A stretch of 64,000 nt of DNA from NCBI GenBank assembly GCA_016748015.1, contig JAAOMT010000496.1, positions 38,405 through 102,404 of the forward strand, written 5' to 3'. Source of the DNA: Geosiphon pyriformis (taxonomy: Eukaryota; Glomeromycota; Glomeromycetes; Archaeosporales; Geosiphonaceae). Each line of letters begins with the position of its first letter. Within the stretch, counting starts at the first letter, position 1. The notes beneath the pieces are model-generated. The model saw only the letters and a program-made list of their open reading frames with translations. It did not search any database and was not told the origin of the DNA. The position numbers and the translations under genes are program-made. Positions 55,080 to 64,000 of this stretch are shown here, piece by piece.

Positions 55080-57840
55080 GTGTATTGACATACCAAAATC
55101 CAAGATAAAATTTAAACCAATGAGAGCCAAGAAAATTACTTTAAACTTGTTATTAAAGTCTATTATTGATAAAGTAAAGTAATATACCTTTTCTTGATAT
55201 TAAGAATTTTTTTGAAGATGACATTTCGATTGTTACACGAAAAAATCTCATTTAAATTAAAATAGCAATAAAACAATCTCTACCTGTTTAATTAATCTGG
55301 CTGAAAAGTTGTGTGTTTTCAAAACTTTTCCAACATTTCTAATTTTTTCAAGGTCTAGTCTTTTCAGGAATGTGATTAAAGGTTGAAATCTTTATTTATT
55401 AGCATAGCAAATTTTTTTTTTACCCATATAAAATATTCAAGGCTTAATAATCTTCTTGTTTTGGTTGAAATCATGTCTTTAAATTCATTAACTAAAAATA
55501 CAACTTCAATTTTCAACTGACTTGAAAGAACATTGATTGTTATTAAAAAAAATTTAGCTATTTTTCCAGTTATTAAATATTCAAAAGTTACTAAATTAGT
55601 GAAGAAATATCTTGTGCACAATCAGAAAACTGAAAATTTGCTTAATTGTTTGAATAAAAAAAATCCAAAGCATTTGATAAACAATATTTTACTCAGCTTT
55701 TCTTTAGAACATGGGATTAGAACTATCCCTAATTTAACAAAAACATTTTGAAATATCAGAAAGCAGCAAATCTAAAAGATTTTTTTGTACAATACAATCT
55801 TGCAAATTGTTATTTAAATAGAAAAGAAATAACAAAAGATTCTGAAAAAACAATTGAACTTTATTCAAAAAAAGCAGAGGTGGGACATTTAAATACACAA
55901 TACAATCTTGCAGTTTGTTATAATAATAGAAAAAAAATGATGAAAAATTCAGAAAAAGTATTTAAACTTTATTCAAAAACAGCAGAGGTAAGAGATTTAT
56001 TTGGACAAATTGCTCTTAGAGCATATCATTGAATTCGATTAGAAACAATAGAAGATCCAGAAAAAATGGGAAATCCAAGTCCACAAACCAGTATTGGAAC
56101 ATATCATTGAAAGAAACGGGAAATAATGAAAATTTTAGAAGAAACATTTCAATTCTATTTAAAAACAGCAGAGATAGAAAGTCAAAATGCACAATATAAC
56201 CTTGGATAATATTATTAAAATGAATGGGAAACCACAAAAAACCTCCAAAAAAACATTTAAACTCTATTTAAAAGCAGTAAAAGCAAATAACTTATATTAT
56301 CTAAGTGATTTTTTTGAATTGAATGTTCATGACCTTTTTTTAGACGACCAAAACAATTTGGAAAATATCATTTTACGATTTTAAAATCAAGGATTTACAT
56401 ACTGCAATAATTTGAAAGAAGAATTTTTAAATTTTGAAGCCTTTTTTGACCAGCTTTCAAATGAATTCAAGTGTTTTAAATATGGCAACTTGGTATAATT
56501 ATTAATAAATCTTTTATATGTCTATTTTGTAATACTAATAAAAAGAATAATATCTATAAAATTGAATTGCTGAAATGTTTAGAATGTTATAAAACATCAA
56601 AAAATCCGCTTTGGTGTAAATTTTGTGAAAATTCATGATTTGTTAAGATTTGAGAAACATTAAATAGTAGAAATAAAACAATTAATCAGTATATTTCATA
56701 TATACAATGCTCTTTTAAAAACTGCAGAGGCTGCCTAGAATGAATTTCTCTCAATGAAATTGAATTTTTAGATAAGGTGGGAGAGAAAAGATTTGGTATT
56801 GTTAAAAATAGTAGTTAGAAAAAAGACAAAATTCTATTTTGGAAAAAAAATAGTCAAAAGTATGAACGAACTAAAGTTACAAAAATTGCTTTGAAATATT
56901 TCAAAGATAGTCAGAATATAAAATATATTAATTCAGATAAAATATTTCATTTTAAGAATCTATGTAATTTTTATTACCTTTTTTTAACACTAATTGTATA
57001 TTATCAAAATGCCACTTGCAAATACATCTTTAAATGCTATGGAATCACAAAAAACATTATAATTAATAAATATGTTATGGTTTTATTATTTGTGGAACAT
57101 GAAAATCTCAGAGTTTTTCTCAAGTTGAACAAAAATATTTTTATTTAGGACATGTTTTTTCATATTCTTTTTCAAATTGCTGGTGGCCTAAAATTTATCC
57201 AGGAATCAAAACTAATGCATGAGAACTTACATCCCGAAAATATCTTTGGTTTGAAAACAAATCTCTTAAAAATTGTTATCTTTGATCTTAGATTCTGTCA
57301 CCTAGCAAATTACATTCTACAGTCTAAAAAGATTTATGGTGTTCTTGAGTACTATGCACCTGAAATTTGCAAGAAAAATTATCATACAAAGTATAGTAAT
57401 ATATACAGCTTTGCTATTATTCATGTGAAATTATATCAGGAGAAAAACTTTTGAATAATACACATTTTATTTATGTACACTTTGACATAATTGATAAAAA
57501 ACGCTCTATAATCAAAGAATATACTTTTCTATATATTTGAGAAATGATTGAAAAAAATTGGCAATATGATCTGTATTATCATAATACTGCAAAACAATTT
57601 CAACAAAGTGTTATTGCTGCTTATAATTATTATAACTTAAATTAACTTATACATAAAAAAATACTTCAACCTAAAGAAACACAAGATGCTATTTGAGATA
57701 AAACAAGATATAAAAGCCTGTTAATTTTAAAACCAAGATTTTCTATAAATAGTAAGTATTTTATTTATTATATTTATTATTTAAAAACTTGGCTCTAAAC
57801 ATCTTTTTTAGAGTTGGATTTGGAAATTAATTAAATTAGT
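55080..57840 (+). pseudogene. Sel1-repeat, zinc-ribbon, protein kinase pseudogene, copy A
   Basis: Plus-strand gene remnant. An N-terminal helical part (55533-55751, IKYSKVTKLVKKYLV, SFSLEHGIRTIPNL) leads through a TGA into Sel1 repeats (55748-56240: FVQYNLANCYLNRKE, KTIELYSKKAEVGHLNTQYN, LAVCYNNRKK). A zinc ribbon follows (CFKYGNL, ICLFCNTNKK, CLECYKTSKNPLWCKFC, about 56470-56635). The kinase starts with GEKRFGIV (about 56778) and IALKYF. The C-lobe 57152-57454 is open: FIQESKLMHENLHPENIF, IVIFDLRFC, KIYGVLEYYAPEI, SNIYSFAII. The HRD position is HEN and DFG is DLR, so the product would be catalytically dead even if repaired. The tail (PKETQDAI, YKSLLILKPRF) resembles the C-terminal tail of this expanded fungal family. 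Confidence 0.75.
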
Positions 57841-60800
57841 AATGATAGATTAATACATGTGCATTTTAGTTATACTGACAAAATTTATAAGCATTTTAAT
57901 AATAAAACAAATGAAAATTTTAAGAGGAATCAGTTCTTTATTTATATTTAACTTTATAAATAGTATATACTATCATATATAGTTTTATTTTTAAAAGAAG
58001 TTTTACTTTTATTTTCAAATGTAAGAATTATTGACTGTAAAGCATTTCTTTTTCAAAAATTTTATGTATAAATATTTTGATAGAAAATTTGATATATTAG
58101 CTAAACTAATAAATTTTGCTTTTGTAAACTTCAATATATAAATTTTATATTTCAAATTATTTATAAACTTATAACATTATGCTTTTACTCATAGAAATTG
58201 GAAATAAAAATAGATAATTTTATAAATATTCTCATTATTGATCAAATAAATAAGAATGATATGTTAATTTATTCTATTCAAAACAACAAACCAAATTATT
58301 TTAAAATAAGACATAAAATAATTAATATTTTGTTCTAATATAGTTCCAAAATATTGAGACTTAAAAAATTTCTTTAAAACATAACAAATTACATTGGATT
58401 TATAATCTTATTGAATTAATTGATTGATTAGTGCCTATTTTCATATTAAAGTATTGTCACATTAAATATTAAAATGTCAAGATTAATAAAAAAAGAGAAT
58501 GTATATATTTTTGCTATATTTTTATATTTATTAAATCTTATTAATTTTATTTAAATAGATACTTAATAGGATATTTAATTTATTGAAACTAATTTTTTTC
58601 TTTATAACAGTCAGATTGAATCAAAATTAAAACACAAAGATAATTGATTCATATATATTTCTTTAATCCATATTATTTTTTTAGTGGCCAAATTATTTTA
58701 ATGTTAAAATTTTTGTTTTTTTATTAAAATATCTTATTTGTTATTTAAAATATGTTATTTGTTACTGAAAACTATTTGCTTTGTATTTTAACATTTTTCT
58801 GTAAATTCAATAAGCACTGAATCAAATTTGAATTAGATCAAATTTGAAATTAATTAAATTAAAGTATATTTTTACATAGGGTTAGCTGTCTTTGATTATG
58901 AACAAGAAAATTATTTTGTTGTAAATTTCAAGAGAAATAATCTATAATTCCTAAATTAAAACTTGGTTATATTTTGATTTAAATTGGAAAAATCTAAAGA
59001 TTTAAATATTATTAAATTCTAAATACATCAACAAATGATATTGAAGCTATTTAAATAAAAAAGTCTCATTAATATTTACACTAGAAATGTTTTAATAGTT
59101 TACAGCATTTTATTAGGCTAAAAAGTGGGAAAAAACAAAAGATTTTAAGAATTAAACAAAATTCAGCCAAAATCAAGTTATGATCCTGAAACAAGATGTC
59201 AAAATTATATAGTTTGCAAAAAAAAAATTCATCAAACTGCTACTGATATACAATAGAAAATAAAAAAATAGTATAGACATGATTTAACAATATTTACCTA
59301 AAGGTATAATGCTATATTTTCCAAACTTTTTATTCTAACAAACATAAAAAAACGTTTAGAATAGGCTAAAAATCATAAAAATTTTGACTGAAATTGAGTT
59401 GATTAATATTAAAGTATATTTTACATTTTCAAATAAAATTTATCTATTTATTTTACTGTATATTAAGTTATAAAGCTTCAGTTACTTTTGCAGCAAACTG
59501 TAAATATTATTTTCCAAAAAATAGATTTTTAGATCTTAACTAATATTAAAACCCCCTATTTAGGAAAAATTATATGCTTTTTAAAATAATATTACATAAT
59601 CATTCTTTTATAGTCTTTGATTGATAAGAAACATAAAAACACATTTTCTAAGAAATTCTAGTTAAAAAGTTTAGAAACAGTTTTAAATAGCATTTTACTC
59701 AAAACACATATATATTAAGAATCTATGTATAATTCAAAAAATATTAAATTTATAAATTTTATTATCTGTAAGTAATGAGCTAATCTTTTAAATTAATTAG
59801 CATGAACTGCAAAAATATTAAAATATTAATACATTTCATGAAGACAAAAATTTAATGCAAAAATAATTTAACACAAACAATTAAAATAAATGAATATATG
59901 CATATATTATAGTATTGCTATTGCCTTAAATTTTTCAAAATTAAAAAGTCACAAGAAATTATAATTTGGACTTCAAAAAATTTACTCTGAGATATAAGTA
60001 AAAACTAATTTTGTTAAAGAAAAAAAATGGCTTAATATGTTCAACAATTTTGAATGTGTTAGAATTATTCTAAATATCTATGAAATTTAAAGCCAAGGAT
60101 ATGATAATCGAAAAACAATATGATTTTAAAAGAGAAAGAATAAAGAATCTTGATATTAAATTATTCATATATAATCCATATAACATGATAGAAAATGCAA
60201 TAAAAAATTTAAAAAATTCAAAAAAATTTTCTTATTACTGTAGCTTAAATATTTAAATGCATAAATATAGCATGCATAGAATTGTAAACTTCAAAATATA
60301 TGGATGATGTAATTATCAAAAAGCATTATATTATTAAAATTTATTTCTAAATTTAATAAAAAGAAAAAATAAAGTTTTTATGATTATTTGTGATATTTTT
60401 TATACATGGACATAAATTATGAAGATTTTTTTTTAAATTAAAATGAACACATTAAAAATTCACTTTTGATGTGAAAGAATGAAAACTTGTTAATATTAAG
60501 CTTAATATAATTTCTATTAATTAGAAAAAGAAAGAAAATGGCTAATTGAAGCATATAAAATAGTCTTTAAATGATGATGCCACTAAAAAAATATATGGTG
60601 TTGACAATGATATGTTTGGTTTATTAGTAATTAATTGAATTAACATTAAATTTCTTGAAAGACTTGAACTGGTTGTTAATAAGTTGTAAATTTATAGAAG
60701 TAAAAAATAACATAAATGTTAATATTTTTCAATATCTATAATGATAGTTTAAATTGCTTCTTGTGCTAACTAATAATTTTCATTTGATAACACAACTGTT

Positions 60801-63410
60801 AAATTCTGAAGATTTTTATTGATTTTTTGAATGTGCATCATTTGGAGCAATTGTGTTTGATACTTATTATTGTTTTTGAACTCATTATACATTCTTAAAA
60901 TAAATGCTAAGGTTTTTATTTAGGTAACTTTTTCGTAATTGGTGAGAGTTTAAAGCCATAAAAGAGGCATTAAAGGTTCAAACCATTTAATTATAACTTT
61001 TTTAATGAATTCTAAAAAAATTATTCATCAATTTTTGAAAAATTGATATAACAAAATGCACATTTTTGAGTTATCAAGTATGAAGTTTTGTTTCCAAATT
61101 ATAAAAAATTTTTATAAACATAAGGTATTAAAGCATTTTTGCTGGATTAATTTTGTATGCATACTTCTTTTTTGCAGAGCATAAAATGAATAGTTTTAAG
61201 AAAATTATTAAAATTTGCTAATTAATTACTAAAATTGAACATTTTACAAGTATCATATACTAACAATAAAATTTGGAGCTAGAATAATTATTATTGAGTG
61301 ATTAAACATAAAAATTTACAATCAAGAAAATATCTTGTTTTTTAATGCTAAAAAAATGAAGTTATAATTAATACAGAATTTTAGAACACCTTAAGACCAT
61401 TGATTAATCATAATAATGATATAAAAATTATGAAAGATTAATCAAAAGCTTGTTTTGTAGTGAGTAAGTTAACTTGCCACTTTTGGCATTTATGTTTAAA
61501 TAAATTAAAAGAAAAATATGTGTGTAAAATATTAGTTTTATTTTATCAATTTTAACCATTAAAAATCAAGAAAAACGAGATCTTAATACTCTTTGTTTGA
61601 GTTATTCTCTATTAAAAAGTTTCAAAGGAATCTAAAAGCAAAGTTTATGAAAGAACTAAAATTTTTGCATGTTATAAACTAAAAAAGATTATGGTAAAGA
61701 CCTATAATTTACATTTTCAGAATTTTTGAATATTTTAAATTAAGCATGTATTTAAAAAATTTTGATTCACTATTTCTATTATCCAATAATTTTTGTGATT
61801 TAAACACTGTTTATAAACAATTTTTAGTTCAGTGTACATTTATATGTTAAAAAAAGTTTAATTTTTGTTGTAGAAATAAGCTTTCAGGTTTGAAATTAGA
61901 CTTTGTCAAAAGTCAGAAATGTTTAACAATAATATAAGAATGTGTTTTGTGGTTTACAACAGATATACTAAAAATAAGAAGAAAAAATTCTATAATTTTT
62001 TAATAAAACTCAAAGTATTTGAAAAATAGAAGCTATTAGATTTATTTTTAATTGAATTATAGTCTTTATTAGGAATGTAATATTTACAATAAAAGCATTA
62101 TGAAATTTTTTTCTATGATAAAAATTTAACAATTAAAATTTAATTGAATTAATTGGTTTCCTTTTAAGATGATTTCTCAAATTGATAAAAAATTAATATT
62201 ATCTATTTATGCCAGATATTGACTTTCTTTAATTTTGTTTATGTCACCCATAATCTCATTAGATGTAAAATTTAAATTTTTAAAGAATTTGTATTAACAC
62301 TTTGAATGCATTCTTGATCCCATTAAAAAAAAAAAAAAAAAAAAAAGAAAATATTTTGGTGTTCAAATTAAACAGGATTTCCAAATAAACTCAAATGACG
62401 ACTAAAATATAGATCTTTATATATGTTTGATTGTTTATTAACTAAAAATGAAAAACAAAGAACATAAAATAAATTGCAATAAGTGGTACAATATTTTAAA
62501 TAATGTATTGGGACTATGATTGATCTAATTCTATTAAATCCTGTAGGAACTAGACAAAGTGTAATTTAATAATTTCTAAAAATGGCATAATAGAACAATT
62601 TATTTTTTAGAGCTCTTGAACCACTATTATTTGTGAATAAACTTAAATCTTATTTTTACTAACTTTAAAAATTCAAAAGCAACTTATTTAAATTTATAAT
62701 ATAATGAAACAAAGTATTGATTAAGTTGCCATTATAATATGCACAAGCAATTAAGAAATATAATAACAAATTGAATTTGAGTTCACACATTCATGAAAAC
62801 CATAAAAATATTTCTACATAAATAAAAATAACTTCATAAATTTGATCTTATTTTTGATAAACAAATATGAAAACCCAAGTGTAAACAAAATATTTTCTTT
62901 TTAAATATTTTAATAAGAACAATTGCCTTAATAAAAATCTTTTATTTTAGAATTTCTGATTTTTCATTCTTGAAATTATTTAGCATTAAGTCAATTGATA
63001 TCAATGTATTGCCAGTAAATTTTACTAAAAAACAATTGTATAAAATTTGCATCATTTTTTTTTAATAGTAAAAAAATAAGATAAATAGCTTTAATAATAA
63101 TAATCATAATAAAATTTAAGACTCCTCTATAAAAAATTTATTATTTTTTAAGAAAACTAAAAGAAAGTTAATATAAATTGATAGGTTTTAACAATTTAAA
63201 TTACTTGAAAAGACTGCTTAATAAAGTTTTTTATTCAAATATTTGGATTGATTTATTTATTGATTATTAATATGTGATTTAAAATTTTAAATATATTATT
63301 ATTATTTTTTTAATGCATATATATTTTAGAAAAATCTGCTTTTTGTAAAACCTATAAAATAATAAATAATCATAAATCAATAAATGTTTATTTAAATAAT
63401 CAGATAAAAT
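57841..63410. other. Long AT-rich stretch without recognisable genes
   Basis: About 5.6 kb. I see no consistent coding text, tRNA or LTR. Repeated AATTTGAAATT/CAAATTTGAA words lie near 58815-58862, and a 22-base poly(A) run at 62325-62346. Much of it has the look of decayed non-coding DNA. Confidence 0.45.
62325..62346. repeat. 22-base A homopolymer
   Basis: Longest A run noticed in the window. It may be the tail of an unrecognised retroposed sequence on the plus strand, or a plain microsatellite. Confidence 0.8.
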
Positions 63411-63665
63411 ATGTATATAAGCAAGAGATTAATTCTTAAAAATTTTATAATCTTATATTTTAACACAATTTCTAACAATAATTTTAGTTTTATTGAGAGT
63501 AATCCTAATATGTCAAATATAAATTTTTTCTCACAAAACCATAAATTTTCTATATCATTCAATATTGGCCCAAGTAATAATAAAAAATTTAACTATAATA
63601 GACTAAATATTACTTTGTTATCAAACTATGATGAATATCATAGAAACCAGGTATTTAATCCTTAA
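63411..63665 (+). CDS. Small hypothetical ORF, 84 codons
   Basis: Open from ATG 63411 (MYISKRLILKNFIILYF) to TAA 63663. It begins with a short basic-then-hydrophobic stretch that could serve as a weak signal sequence, followed by Asn/Ser/Phe-rich text (FIESNPNMSNINFFSQNHKF, FNIGPSNNKKFNYNRLNIT). A possible splice donor CCAG/GTATTT occurs at about 63651, with a TTTAG acceptor at about 63700, so it may be an exon rather than a whole gene. No family recognised. In DNA this AT-rich an 84-codon frame may be chance. Confidence 0.25.
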   Translation: MYISKRLILKNFIILYFNTISNNNFSFIESNPNMSNINFFSQNHKFSISFNIGPSNNKKFNYNRLNITLLSNYDEYHRNQVFNP

Positions 63666-64000
63666 CAACATTTCAATTACTTCAAAAAATCTAAATTTAG
63701 GTGAAAGTATGAATCATTTGTCCTAAATACTCCAATAACAACATAACCCAAATTTTTATTTAATGTTAGTTCTCTGCTTAATTGTTAATTATAATAAGAA
63801 AAAAATATTATTTAACTTTTAGGTTATAAATTAAGTATCTTAGAAATAATAATGATATGTAAGAATGAGCTTAACTTAGCTTATCTTCAATATTAAATTA
63901 ATGACAAATAAAATATTACAAATTTATTAAATTTTTGACTATGAAATACACAAAATCAAATGCTCTAATAAATAATATAAAGAGCTAATAGACATTTTCA
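63666..64000. other. AT-rich end of window
   Basis: About 330 bp with no recognisable feature. Confidence 0.5.

Noticed and set aside
60960-60995. GGTTCAAACC, a tRNA T-loop-like word
   Set aside because: The flanking bases do not form a T-stem and no D-arm, anticodon arm or acceptor could be fitted.
1-64000. CRISPR arrays, bacterial operons, rRNA genes
   Set aside because: No regularly spaced direct repeats with unique spacers, no ribosome binding site/operon structure and no conserved rRNA text were seen; the content is eukaryotic.

Overview
The window looks like nuclear DNA of a very AT-rich fungus, most probably an arbuscular mycorrhizal fungus (Glomeromycotina). The reasons are the protein families that can still be read: an APE-type LINE with RNase H and CCHC fingers, a Ty3-type LTR retrotransposon, and Sel1/zinc-ribbon/tyrosine-kinase-like, BTB and FAR1-type genes, all of which are expanded in these fungi. 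No database search was possible, so the taxonomic call is inference. I see no intact host gene. The window is a graveyard of transposable elements and pseudogenes in almost codon-free A+T-rich DNA.

Layout. Bases 308-16905 hold a near full-length LINE (copy 1, +). Its reverse transcriptase is split by a 9.9-kb Ty3/gypsy element (4420-14339, - strand) with two LTRs, a primer binding site and a polypurine tract. Subtracting the insert leaves about 6.67 kb, close to the 6.65 kb of LINE copy 2 (26955-33605, +). Two short elements on the minus strand (23015-25235 and 33635-35912) carry only a LINE-type ORF1 and a LINE-like 3' tail; they look like 'half-LINEs'. Two 5'-truncated LINE pieces lie head to head (36232-37630, - and 37645-40318, +), the second interrupted by an 854-bp non-coding insert that carries a palindromic tandem array. 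The right part (40.3-64 kb) contains decayed remnants of a FAR1/MULE-like protein, a BTB protein, two tandem paralogs of a Sel1-zinc ribbon-kinase gene, and an apparent bacterial/organellar-type peptide chain release factor 1 fragment. Two unidentified dispersed repeats link the left and right parts.

The Ty3 element is the most informative object. Gag, zinc knuckle, protease, a cysteine-rich module and a dUTPase with all five motifs lie in one reading frame, followed by RT, RNase H and integrase. A separate 239-codon ORF then runs through the polypurine tract and ends inside the LTR. The LTR pair, which was identical at insertion, differs mainly at inferred ancestral CpG sites (CG to TG in one copy, CG to CA in the other). 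This points to 5-methylcytosine deamination as a main force of decay here, and several dead active sites fit the same change.

Limits: translations were done by eye across stops and frameshifts. Element ends are estimates from copy-to-copy comparison. Long AT-rich stretches were read for coding-like patches, but ancient homology there would be missed.
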